Under the pieces are notes generated by a model that saw only the letters and a list, made by a program, of their open reading frames with translations, was not told where the DNA came from and ran no database searches. A DNA stretch of 64,000 nucleotides from Scylla paramamosain (lineage: Eukaryota > Arthropoda > Malacostraca > Decapoda > Portunidae): NCBI RefSeq assembly GCF_035594125.1, contig NC_087190.1, positions 8,359,539 through 8,423,538 of the forward strand, read 5' to 3'. Position numbers and translations under genes: made by a program. Positions 1 through 12,608 of the stretch are shown here, one piece after another. The stretch's first letter is position 1, and each line of letters starts with the position of its first letter.

Positions 1-228
<228 letters not shown>

Positions 229-1932
229 TTGGTTTCTAATATGCTCAAAACACTGAAATGACACATTTTCGGTAATATAATTTCTTTACATCAAATAGTG
301 TGCTCTCTGCATTTTGGCGTTTTGGTAGCTAATGTTTTCCTCTTTCTCCATAAAGGGTGTTTTTCATGCGTTTTAGAGTTTTAGTACGTAAGAAACTGAA
401 AAACACTCAGAAGACAAGTTTTTGTTAATATTGATTGCTTTTCCTATACAGGTTGTCTTGCATGCACTTTGGTGTTTTTGTATCTAACAAGCTCAAAAAC
501 ACTCAGCATACAAGTTTTTCGTAATGTTGGTCTGTTTCTTTATGTATGGTGTTCACTATGCTTTTAGGCGTTTTGGTACCTATCATGGGGAAAAAACTCA
601 TAAAGTACGCTTTTGGTAATGTTGTTTTGTTTCTGCAAATATAGTATTATTTACGTGTTTTAGACTTTTGGTATCTATGAAGCTGAAAAATACATAATAC
701 ACCTTTATGTTAATATCGTTTCATTTACCTATATAGGGTAATTTGCATACATTTTGGCGTTTTGTTACCTAACAAGCTAAAAAAATCTCAGAACATACGT
801 TTTTGCTAATATTATTTCGGACATCTTTTTTCGTTTTGGTACGTAAGAAGCTCAAAAACACTCGATTTTGTTAAGGTTATCTCGTTTTCCCATATAGGGT
901 GTTTTCCTTGCTTTTTAAGCGTTTTGCTGCCTAATATGCTCAAAACACCTAAATGACAAGTTTCTGGTGATGTTTTGCTACTGGTTTTGTTAATGTTTTT
1001 TTTTTTTTTCCTCATATAGAGTAATATTCACGTGTTCTAGTGTTTTGGTACATAAAAAAAAATAACAAAAACACTCATAATACACGTTTCTGTTAATATC
1101 CTTTCGTTTCCTCAAATAGGGTCCTTTTGCATGCAATATGGGGTTTATGGGGCAATATGGGTACCTAACAAGTTAAAAGACTGTGAAGAATTTTTTGCTA
1201 AAGTTTCCCATAAATGTTTCTTTGCTCACATTTTAGTGTTTTGTACTCTCAAAAACACTAAAAAGAAACGTTTTTGACAATGTTGTTTACTTTTCTCATA
1301 TAGAGCTATTTCCATGCTTTTTAGCTTTTTGTTGCCGAATTTACTCGAAAATTTCCAAATGGCACGTTGCAGGTACTATCTTTTAGTTACTCCAGACAAG
1401 GTATTCTACATGCATTCTGTCGTTTTGGTACCTAACTTAAAAACACTTAAAACACACGTTTTTTTTTAATGTTCTATTTCTCAGTAAAGTGCGTTTTCAA
1501 TCCGTTTTAGAGTTTCGGTACGTACGAAGCTGAAAAACACCCAAAAGATATGTTTTTGGTAATATTTATTTTTTCCTCTTCTATAGGGTACTTTGCATGT
1601 ACTTTGGCATTTTGATTACTAACAAACTCAAAAATATTCATAATACATGTTTGTGATCATGTCGTTCTGTGTCTTCACATAGGGGGCTTTATAATTATGT
1701 ATTTTGGCGTTTTGGTCCCTAACATGGGGAAAAGCACCCATAATACACGTTTTTCGTAATGATGTTCTGTTTCTTCATATAGAATGCTATTTACGTTTTT
1801 TAGCGTTTCGTTACATAAGAAGCTGAAAAACAGCGTTAATATCTTTTCTTTTCCCCATATCTGAAACTTTGCATGCATTTTGACGATTAGTTATCTAACA
1901 AGCTCAAAAACACTCAAACACAAGTTTTTGTT
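229..1932 (+). repeat. Diverged monomeric satellite, plus orientation
   Basis: About seventeen to eighteen monomers of roughly 95 bases lie head to tail. Each shows the family landmarks: a CTCAAAAACACTC-like start, a CACGTTTTTGGTAATGTT-like block, a CATATAGGGTG-like block, a GCATGC core and a GTTTTGGTACCTAA-like end. Neighbouring monomers differ from one another, and the fixed order of variants seen to the right of 1933 is absent. This is the left monomeric flank of the homogenised array. Short open frames in it are by-products of the repeat and are not genes. Confidence 0.9.
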
Positions 1933-4900
1933 TATTTTAGTTATCGTTTTATTTGTGGGTTTTAGCTTTTTGGTACTTAAGGAACTAAAAAACACTCATA
2001 ATACATATTTCTCGTAATGTCCTTTCGTTTCCCAAACATAAGGTTATTTGCATATATTTAAGCGTTTTTATAGATAATATGATCAAAAACACTCAAAATA
2101 CATGTTTTTGGTAATGTAATTCTGTTTGTACATAAAAGGTGTTTTGCATGCGTTTTAGCGTTTTGGTATGTAATGAGCTAAAAAACACCTAAAGGCAAGT
2201 TCTTGGTAAAAGTTGGTTTTATTCCCATGTAATGTGATTGCCCTGCTTTTTAGTGGTTTATTGCCTAACACACTCAAAAACACTCGAAACACATTTTCTG
2301 GTAATATTATTTTTTTCCCACATAAAGCTAGTTTCGCATGGAATTTGGGGTTTTGGTAACTAAGAATGTGAAAAACACTCAAAATACAGGCATTTAGTAT
2401 AGTTGTTCTGTTTCTTAATTAAAAGTGTTATTCATGAGTTTCAGCATTTTGGTATGTAAGAAACTTCTCTAATACACACATTTGGTAAGGTAGTTCTGTT
2501 TCTCAATTAAAAGAGTTATTCATGAGTTTCAGGATTTTGGTATGTAAGAAACTTCTTTATGTACACGAGTTTTTGAGTTTTTTGCCTTGCGGTTCTTGTG
2601 AAACTATAAAACACTCATTATACACGTTTCTCGTAATGTCCTTTTCTTTCCTAATATAGAGTGCGTTTCATCCATTTTCCCATATTTTTTGTAGGTAACA
2701 AGCTCAAAAACACATCAAAATATATCTTTTTTGTAATGTTATTCTATTTCTTCATATTGGTTGATTTGCATCCGTTTTAGCGTTTTTCTACGTAAATCAA
2801 TGAAAAGACACGTTTTCGGTTGTATTGTTGAAATTGCTGAAAAAAACATTCAAAAGACAGGTTTCTGGTAAAGTCGAGTAATTTCTCCATATAGGTGGCT
2901 CTGCATGCACTTCTGGGTTTGGTACATAACTCCGGAGGAAAGCTAAAATTTTTTTTTTATAATGATTTTTTTTTTACAAAATTTCCCTGAATTTTTCCAG
3001 AATTTTGGTATCTCGGTACCTATGAAGATGGATAACAATTTTTTTTTTCTCTATAAAGTGTTATTTGTGAGTTTTAGCTTTTTGGTACTTAAGGAACTTA
3101 AAAACACTCATAATACACGATTTTCGTAATGTCCTTTTCTTATACAAACATAAGGTAACATGATCAAAAACACTCAAAATATATATTTTTGGTAATGTTA
3201 TTCTGTTTCTCCATAAAGGGTGTTTTTCATGCGTTTTAGCGTTTTGTATGTAAGGAGTTAAAAAACACTTAAAGGCAAGTTCTTCGTAAAAGTTGGTTTT
3301 ATTCCCAAGTAATGTGATTGTTCTGCTTTTTAGTGCTTTGTTGCATATCACGCTCAAAAATACTCAAAAGACATTTTTCTTTTAATGTCATTTTTTTTCC
3401 CACATAAAGCTAGTTTTCCATGTAATTTGGCAATTTCGTAACTAAGAATGTGAAAAAACACTCTAAATACACAATTTGGTAGGGTAGTTCTCTTACTCGA
3501 TTAAAAGTGTTATTCATGTATTTCATCATTTTGGTATGTAAGAAAATTCTCAATATACATGAGTTTTTGCGTTTATTGCCTTGTGGTTCTTGTGGAATTA
3601 TAAAACACTCATTATACGCGTTTCTTATAATGTGCTTTTGTTTCCTAATATAGAGTGTTTTCCATCCATTTTTGTATTTTTTGTAGGTAGAAAGCTTAAA
3701 AACACTCAAAATATATCTTTTTGGTAATGTTATTCCATTTCTTCATATTAGTTGGTTTGCATCCGTTTTAGCGTTTTTCTACGTAAAACACCGAAAAGAC
3801 ACGTTTTCAGTAATTGTGTTTTGGATTCCCATATAGATTGACTTCCTTGCGTTTTATCGTATTGGTTCCTAACATGCTGAAAAACACTCATAAGACAGTT
3901 TTCTGGCAAAGAGGTTTAATTTCCCCATACAGGTGGCTTTGCATGCACTTTAGGGGTTTGGTACATATCAGTCCGGAAAAAAAGCTAAATTTAATTTTTT
4001 TAATAATGTTCTTATTTCATATATTTTCCTGAACTTTGCCCGAATTTTGGCACCTCGTTACCTGTCAATATGAATAAGAATGAAAAAAAAATATCGTATT
4101 TTTTATTTATTTATATATTTTTTCTCAATAGTGTAATTTGTGGCTTTTAAATTTTTCCTACTTAATGAACTTCAAAACACTCATAATACACGTTTCTCGT
4201 AATGTCCTTTCGTTTCCCAAAAATAGGGTTCTTTGCATGTATTTAAGCGTTTTTATTGGTAACATGATCAAAAACACACAAAATACACGTTTTTGGTAAT
4301 GTTATTCTGTTTCACCATAAAGTGTATTTTGCATGCGTTTTAGTGTTTTGGTATATAAGGAGCTCAAAAACACTTAAAGGCAAGTTCTTATTAAAAAATT
4401 GTTTTATTCCAATGTAATGTGATTGCCCTGCTTTTCAGTGCTTTATTGCCTAACACGCTCAAAAACACTCAAAAGACATTTTTCTGGTAATGTTATTTTT
4501 TTCCCACATAAAGCTGGTTTCGCATGCAATTTGGGGTTTTGGTAACTAAGAATGTGAAAAGCTCTCAAAATACACACATTTAGTAAGATTTTTCTGTTTC
4601 TCAATTAAGACTGTTGTTCATGAGTTTCAGCATTTTGGTATCTACGAAACTTCTTCATATACACTAGTTTTTGCATTTTTTGCCTTGTGGTTCTTTTGAA
4701 CTATAAAACACTCATTATACACTTTTCTTGCAATGTCCTTTTCTTTCCCATTATAGAGTGCTTTACATCAATATTCGTGTTTTTTTATAGGTAACAAGCT
4801 CAAAAACACTCAAAATATACTTTTTTGGTAATGTTTTTCTATTTTTTTATATTGGTTTGTTTGCATCCGTTTTAGCGTTTTTCTACGTAAAACACTGAGA

Positions 4901-6355
4901 AGACACGTTTTCAGTAATTTTGTTTTGAATTCCCATATAGAGTGAGTTCTTTATTATTTATTGTTTTGGTGCCTAACATGCTGAACAACACTCAAAAGAG
5001 AGATTTCTGATGAGGTAGTTTAATTTCCTCATATAGGAGGCTTTGCATGCACTTTAGGGTTTGGTACAAAAAAAAGCTACAATTAACTTTTTTGATATTC
5101 TTTTATCATATAATTGCCTTTAATTTTCCCAGAATTTTGGCATCTCGGTACCTATGAAGATAAATAAAAAAAAATTAAAAAATCCTATTTTTTTTATTTT
5201 TTTATTTATTTTTTTTTTCTCAATAAAGAGTGATATTTGTGGTATTTACCTTTTTGGTACTTAAGGAAAACTTAAATACTTAAAATACTTAAAAAACACT
5301 CATAATACACGTTTCTCGTAATGTTCATTCGTTTCCCAAACATAAGATTTTTTGCATGTATTTAAGCGTTTTTATAGATAACATGATCAAAAAACACGCA
5401 AAATACAAGGTTTTGGTAATGTTATTCTGTTTCTCCATAAAGTGTGATTTGCATGCGTTTTAGCAGTTTTGTATATAAGGAGTTAAAAAAACACTTAAAG
5501 GCAAGTTCTTGGTAAAAAATGGTTTTATTCCAATGTAATGCGATTGCCCTGCTTTTGAGTGCGTGTTTGTAGGTAAAAAGCTCAAAAACACTCAAAATAT
5601 ACGTTTTTGGTAACGTTTTTCTATTTCTTGATATATGTTGGTTTCCATCCGTTTTAACGTTTTTCTACGTAAAACACTGAAAAAACGCGTTTTCAGTAAC
5701 TTTGTTTTGGATTCCCATATAGAGTGAGTGCCTTATTATTTATTACTTTGGTGCCTAACATGCTAAAAACACACAAAACACAGATTTCTGGTAAGGTCGT
5801 TTAATTTTCTCATATTGGAGGCTTTGCATGCACTTTAAGGTTTGGTACATAACAGTCCGAAAAAAAAAGCTGAAATTAACTTTTTTGACAGTATTCTTTT
5901 ATCACATTATTGCCCTGAATTTTCCCAGAATTTTGGCATATTTATACCTATGAAGATAACAAAAAAAAAAAAAAATTCTATTTATTTTATTTTATTTTTT
6001 TTATTTTCTAAATAAAGTGTTATTAGTGGGTTTTAGCTTTTTGGTACTTATAAAAACACTCATAGTACACGTTTCTCGTAATGTCCTTTTGTTTCCCAAA
6101 CATAATGTTTTTTGCATGTACTTAAGCGTTTTTATAGATAACATGATAAAAAACACTCAAAATACATGTTTTTTGGTAATGTTATTCTGTTTCTCCATAA
6201 AGTTTGTTTTACATGCGTTTTAGCGGTTTGGTATATAAGGGGTTAAAAACACTTAAAGGCAAATTCTTCGTAAAAGTTGGTTTTATTCCCATGTAATGTG
6301 ATTGTTCTGCTTTTTAGTGCTTTATTGCATATCACGGTCAAAAACACTGAAAAGA
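1933..6355 (+). repeat. Higher-order satellite array, plus orientation, block 1
   Basis: Monomer variants follow one another in a fixed order that restarts about every 1.05-1.1 kb. The order is CTTAAAAACACTCATAA, GATCAAAAACACTC, GCTCAAAAACACTTAAAGG, GCTCAAAAACACTCAAAAG, GTGAAAAACACTC, a half monomer (ACTTCTCC to TTCTTGTGAA), ACTATAAAACACTC, GCTCAAAAACACTC, ACACTGAAAAG, GCTGAAAAACACTC, a diverged variant starting CCGAAAAAAAGC, and a variant whose first half is replaced by A/T homopolymers. The diagnostic module (TTTTGGCATCTCGGTACC followed by ATGAAGATGAATA) occurs near 3001, 4041, 5131 and 5931. The short interval before 5931 indicates an internal deletion. At about 2390-3190 there is an HOR subtype in which part of one monomer is replaced by TTGTTGAAATTGCTG. 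Confidence 0.9.
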
Positions 6356-6756
6356 CATGCAAAGCCTCCAATATGAGGAAATTAAAGACCTTACCAGAAA
6401 TCATTATTTTGAGTGTTTTTCAGCATATTAGGCACCAAAACGATAAATAATAAGGAATTCACTCTATGTAGGAATCCAAAAGAAAATTACTGAAAACGTG
6501 TCTTCTCAGTGTTTTACGTAGAAAAACGCTAAAACTGATACAAACCAACCAATATCAAGAAGCATAAAAACATTACCAAAAATGTATATTTTGAGTGTTT
6601 TTGAGCTTGTTACCTACAAAAAAAAACGCAAAAATGGATACAAAGATACAAAGATAAGATTTTTTTTTCATTCTTATTCATATTGACAGGTAACGAGGTG
6701 CCAAAATTCGGGCAAAGTTCAGGAAATTATATGAAATAAGAACATTATCATAAAAG
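6356..6756 (-). repeat. Inverted satellite inset ending in a palindrome
   Basis: After base 6355 the monomers read in reverse complement (for example ATTTTGAGTGTTTTTGAGC at about 6590). An internal jump near 6645 leads into the diagnostic HOR module, also reversed. The inset ends at the centre of the perfect palindrome at 6686-6827, beyond which the array reads in plus again. The left junction recurs at 24472 and, in mirror image, at 44828. Confidence 0.88.
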
Positions 6757-6827
6757 TTTTTTTTATAATGTTCTTATTTCATATAATTTCCTGAACTTTG
6801 CCCGAATTTTGGCACCTCGTTACCTGT
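6686..6827. repeat. Perfect 63-base inverted repeat, 16-base spacer
   Basis: Bases 6686-6748 are the exact reverse complement of 6765-6827, read base by base, with the spacer at 6749-6764. Each arm is the diagnostic HOR module. The symmetry continues imperfectly outward into the A/T-rich tracts. It is either a fold-back inversion joint or an assembly joint of the same form. Confidence 0.95.
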
Positions 6828-6952
6828 GAAGAGTAAGAATAAAAAAAAATATCGTATTTTTTATTTATTTTTTTATTTTTTTCTCAATAAAGAGTGTGAT
6901 ATGTGGCTTTTAGCTTTTTTAGTACTTAATGAACTTAAAAACACTCATAATA

Positions 6953-7762
6953 CACGTGTCTCATAATGTCCCAAAAATGTCCTCATAATGTGTCCCAAAA
7001 ATAGGGTTCTTTGCATGTATTTAAGCGTTTTTATTGGTAACACGATCAAAAACACTCAAAATACATTTTTTGGAAATGTTTTTCTGTTTCACCATGAAGT
7101 GTATTTTGCATGCATTTTTGTTTTTTGGTATATAAGGAGCTCAAATACACTGAAAGTCAAGTTCTTGTTAAAAATTGGTTTTATTCCAATGTAATTTGAT
7201 TGCCCTGCTTTTTAGTGCTTTATTGCCTAACACGCTCAAAAACACTCAAAAGACATTTTTCTCGTAATGTAATTTTTTCCCACATAAAGCTGGTTTCGCA
7301 TGCAATTTGGGGTTTTGGTAACTAAGGAAGTGAAAAGCACTCAAAATACACTTTATTGCCTTTATTTCCTGAACACGTGTCTCATAATGTCCTTTCGTTT
7401 CCCAAGAATAGGGTTCTTTGCATGTATTTAAGCGTTTTTATTGGTAACACAATCAAAAACACTCAAAATACATGTTTTGGAAATGTTTTTCTGTTTCACC
7501 ATGAAGTGTATTTTGCATGCATTTTTGTGTTTTGGTATATAAGGAGCTCAAATACACTGAAACGCAAGTTCTTGTTAAAAATTGGTTTTATTGCAATGTA
7601 ATGTGATTGCCCTGCTTTTTAGTGCTTTATTGCCTAACACGCTCAAAAACACTCAAAAGACATTTTTCTCGTTATGTAATTTTTTTCCCACATAAAGTTG
7701 CTTTCGCATGCAATTTGGGGTTTTGGTAACTAAGGAAGTGAAAAGCACTCAAAATACACGCA
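6953..7762 (+). repeat. Tandem duplication of about four monomers
   Basis: Bases 6953-7350 and 7373-7762 are near copies with a period of about 415 bases. They share unusual variants: ACACGTGTCTCATAATG, TTTCACCATGAAGTG, GGAGCTCAAATACACTGAAA and TAACTAAGGAAGTGAAAAGC. The joint at 7350-7373 carries a short scrambled piece (TTTATTGCCTTTATTTCC). The first copy also has a small internal triplication of an AATGTCC-like stretch near 6966-6996. The duplication spans only part of an HOR unit, so it reflects unequal exchange below the HOR scale. Confidence 0.85.
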
Positions 7763-8303
7763 TTTAGTAAGATTGTTCTGTTTCTCAATTAAGAGTGTTG
7801 TTCCAGAGTTTCAGGATTTTGGAATGTAAGAAACTTCTCTATATACACGAGTTTTTGCGTTTTTGCCTTGTAGTTCTTGTGAAACTATAAAACACTCATT
7901 ATACACGTTTCTCGTAATGTCCTTTTTGCTTCCCAATATAGAGTGCTTTCCATCCATTTTTGTGTTTTTTGTAGGTAACAATTTCAAAAAACACTCAAAA
8001 TATTCCTTCTTGGTCAAAGTTGGTTTTATTCCCATGATATGTGATTTCCCTGCTTTTTAGTGCTTTATTGCCTAACACGCTGAAAAACACTCAAAAGACA
8101 CTTCTGGTAATGTAATTTTTTTCCCACATAAAGCTAGTTTCGCATGCTATTTGGGATTTTGTTAACTAAGAATGTGAAAAACACTAAAAATACACGCTTA
8201 TGGTAAGGTTGTTCTGTTTCTCAATTAAGATTGTTATTCATGAGTTTCAGCATTTTGGTATCTAAGAAACTTCTTTATATACACGAGTTTTTGCGTTTTT
8301 TGC

Positions 8304-8327
8304 CTTGTGGTTCTTGTGAACCACAAG
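8304..8327. repeat. HOR hairpin variant, perfect 10-base stem
   Basis: CTTGTGGTTC, a TTGT loop, then GAACCACAAG form a perfect inverted repeat at the end of the half monomer. It is followed by an extra segment (ACTTTTGCTCGAAAATAATA) absent from ordinary units, in which TTCTTGTGAA passes straight into ACTATAAAACACTC. Confidence 0.9.
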
Positions 8328-11300
8328 TACTTTTGCTCGAAAATAATAAGATATTCATCATACACGTTTCTTCAAATGTCCTTTTGTTTCCCAATAAGGA
8401 GTGGTTTGCATCCATTTTCACTTTTTTTGTAGGTAACAAGCTCAAAAACACTCAAAATATAGCTTTTTGGTAATGTTATTCTTTTTTTTTCATATAGGTT
8501 GGTTTGCATCCGTTTTAGCGTTTTTCTACGTAAAACACCGAAAAGACACGTTTTCAATAATTTTGGTTTGGATTCCCATATAGAGTGACTTCCATGTTAT
8601 TTATTGTTTTGGTGCTTAACATGCTAAAAACACTCATATGAAAGTTTTCTGGCAAAGATGTTTGATTTCCCCACATAGGTGGTTTTGCATGCAGTTTAGG
8701 GTTTGCTACATAACAGTTGAAAAAAAAAAAGAAGCTAAAATTAACTTTTTTGATAATGTTATTTCACAAAATTTATGAATTTTGCCCGAATTTTGGCATC
8801 TCGGTATCTGTGAAGATGAATAAGAAAGAAAAGAAATATCATATTTCTTTATTTATTTATTTATTTTTTTTTAAATAGAGAGTTATTTCCGGCTTTTAGC
8901 TTTTTGGTACGTAATGAATTTAAAAACACTCATAATACACGTTTCTCGTAATGTCCTTTCGTTTCCCACAAATAAGATTCTTAGCATGTATTTAAGCGTT
9001 TTATTGGTAACATGATCAAAAACACTCAAAATACAAGTTTTTGATATTGCTATTCTGTTTCTCCATAAAGTGTGTTTTGCATGCGTTTTGGTAAATAAGG
9101 AGCTCAAAAACACTTAAAGGCAAGTTCTTTGTAAACATTGGTTTTATTCCCATATAATGTGATTGCCCTTCTTTTTAGTGCTTTACTGCCTATCACGCTC
9201 AAAAACACTCAATAGACACTTTTCTGAAAATGTCATTTTTTTTTTACCACATAAAGGTGGTTTCGCAATCAATTTGGGTTTTGGTTAACTAAGAATGTGA
9301 AAAGCAATCAAAATACACGCATTTAGTAAGGTTGTTCTGTTTCTCAATTAAGAGTGTTATTCATGAGTTTCAGCATTTTGGTATCTAGGAAACTTCTCCA
9401 TATACACGAGTTTTTGCGTTTTTGCCCTGTGGTTCTTTTGAACTATAAAACACTCATTATACACTTTTCTCGCAATGTCCCTTTCTTTCCCTATATAGAG
9501 TGCTTTGCATCAATTTTCGCGTCTTTTTGTAGGTAACAAGCTCAAAAACAATCAAAATGTACCTTTTTGGTGATATTTTTATATATCTTGATATTGGTTG
9601 GCTTGCATCCGTTTTAGCGTTTTTCTGCGTAAAATATTGAGAAGACACGTTGTAAGTAATTTTGTTTTGGATTCCCATATTGAGTTCATTGAGTGAGTTT
9701 TGGTGCCTAACATGCTGAAAAACACTCAAAAGACAGATTTCTGGTAAAGTCATTCAATTTCCTCATATAGGAGGCTTTGCATGCTCTTTAGGGTTTGGTA
9801 CATGAGTCCGAAAAAAAAAGCTAAAATCAACTTTTTGATAAGATTCTTTTATCATATAATTGCCCTGAATTTTCCCAGAATTTTGTCATCTCGGTTCCTA
9901 TGAAAATGAATGACAAAAAAAAAAAAATAAATAAATAAAAATTCAATTTTTTATTTATTTATTTATTTATTTATTTATTCTAAATAAAGAGTGTTATTTG
10001 TGGGTTTTAGTTTTTGGTACTTAAGGAACTTAAAAACACTCATAATACACGTTTCTCGTAATGTCCTTTCGTTTCCCAAACATAAGGTTCTTTCTATGTA
10101 TTTAAGCGTTTTTGTAGATAACATGATCAAAAACACTCAAAAAATACATGTTTTTGGTAATGTTATTCTGTTTCTCCATAAAGTGTGTTTTGCAGGCGTT
10201 TTAGCGTTTTGGTATATAAGGACCTCAAAACACTTAAAGGCAAGTTCTTGGTAAAAATTGGTTTTATTCGAATTTAATGTGATTCCCCTGGTTTTTAGTG
10301 CTTTATATCCTATCACGCTGAAAAACACTCAAAAGACACTTTTTTTTATAATGTCATTTTTTCCCACATAAATCTGGTTTCGCATGCAATTTGGGGTTTT
10401 GGTAACTAAGAATGTGAAAAGCTCTCAAAATACACGCATTTAGTAATGTTGTTCTGTTTCTATATTAAGAGTGTTATTTATGAGTTTCAGCATTTTGGTA
10501 TCTAAGAAACTTATCCATATATACGAGTTTTTGCGTTTTTTGCCTTGTGATTCTTGTGAAACCATAAAACACTCATTATTCACGTTTCTCGTAAAATCCT
10601 TTTGTTTCCCAATATAGAGTGGTTTGCATCCATTTTCGCGTTTTTTGTGGTTAACAGGCTCAAAAACACTCAAAATATACCTTTTTGGTAATGTTATTCT
10701 ATTTCTTCATATTGGTTGGTTTGCTTCCGTTTTAGTGTTTTTCTACGTAAAACACGGAAAAGACACGTTTTCAGTAAATTTGTTTTGAATTCCCATATTG
10801 AGGGACTTCCATATTATTCATCCTTTTGATGCCTAACATGCTAAAAAAGAAAACACTCAAAAGAGAGGTTTCTGATAAAGTCGTGTAATTTCCCCATATA
10901 GGTGGCTTTGGATGCACATTAGGGTTTGGTACATAATAGTCCAAAAAAAAGCTAAAATTAACTTTTTTTGATGATGTTCTTTTTTCCACATAATTTCCCT
11001 GAATTTTGCCAGACTTTCGGCATCTCAGTACTTATGAATATGAATAACAAAAAAAAAAAAATATGAATTTTTTATTTAATTATTTATTTTATTTTTTCTC
11101 TATAAAGAGTGTTATTTGTGGCTTTTAGCTTTTTGGTAACTTAAGAAACTTAAAAACACTCATAATACACGTTTCTTATAATGTTTTTTTTTCGTTTCCC
11201 AAACATGTATTTAAGTGTTTTTATAGGTAACATGATCAAAAACACTCAAAATACGTGTTTTTGGTAATGTTATTCTGTTTCTCCATAAAAGGTGTTTTGC

Positions 11301-12388
11301 ATGCGTTTTAGCGTTTTTGTATGTAAGGAGCTCAAAAAATCTTAAAGGGAAGTTCCTGGTAAAAATTGGTTTTATTTCTATGTAATGTGATTGCCCTGCT
11401 TTTAAGTGCTTTATTTCCTAACACGCTCAAAAACACTCAAAAAAACTTTTTTATGTTAGTCATTTTTTCCCACATTTTTATCACACAATATTTCGCATGC
11501 AATTTGGAGTTTTGGTAACTAAGAATGTGAAAAACACCCAAAATACACTCATTTGGTAAGCTTGTTCTTTTTTTTTATTCTTCGTAAAATTTGGTTTTAT
11601 TCAAATGTAATGTGATTGTTCTGCTTTTTACTGCTTTATTGCATATAACGCTCAAAAACACTCAAAAGACACTTTTCTGGTGATGTCATTTATTTCCCAC
11701 ATAAAGTTAGTTTCGCATGTAATTTGGGATTTTCGTAACTAAGAATGTGAAAAACACTCAAAATACACACATTTTGTAAGGTAATTCTGTTTCTGAATTA
11801 AAAATGTTATTCATGAGTTTCATCATTTTCGTATCTAAAAAACTTCTCTAGGTACACGAGTTTTTGCGTTTTTTGCTTTTTAGTTTTTGTGGAACTATAA
11901 AACACTTATTATAGACGTTTCTCAGAATGTCCTTTTGTTTTGCAATACTTTGCATCCATTTTTGCATTTTTTTAGGTAACAAGCTCAAAAACATTCAAAA
12001 TATACATTTTTGGTAATGTTATTCTATTTCATATTGGTTGGTTTGCATCCTTTTTAGCGTTTTTCTACGTAAAACACTGAAAAGACACGTTTTCACTAAT
12101 TTTGTTTTGGATTCCCATATTGAGTGACTTCCATGTTTTTATCGTTTTGGTGCCTAACATACTGAAAAACACTCAAAAGTAAGGTTTCTCGTAAAGTCTT
12201 TTAATTTCCTCATGTAGGTGACTTTGCATTCACTTTAGAGTTTGGTACATAATATTCCGAAAAGAAAGCTAAAATTAACTTTTTTGATAATATTCTTTTA
12301 TCACATAATTGCCTAGAATTTTCCCAGAATTTTGGCATCTCGGTACCTATGAAGATGAATAAAAAATAAAAAAATAAAAAAAAATTGT

Positions 12389-12608
<220 letters not shown>

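Noticed and set aside
5960..6010. TTTATTTATTTA-rich tracts (also near 9930, 14780, 24110, 33920) as separate microsatellites or regulatory AT elements
   Set aside because: They occupy the same position in every HOR unit, replacing the first half of one monomer variant, so they are part of the unit.
6356..6830. Fold-back transposon or MITE at the palindrome
   Set aside because: Both arms are ordinary HOR satellite, and there is no target-site duplication or unique internal sequence. An inversion joint explains it better.
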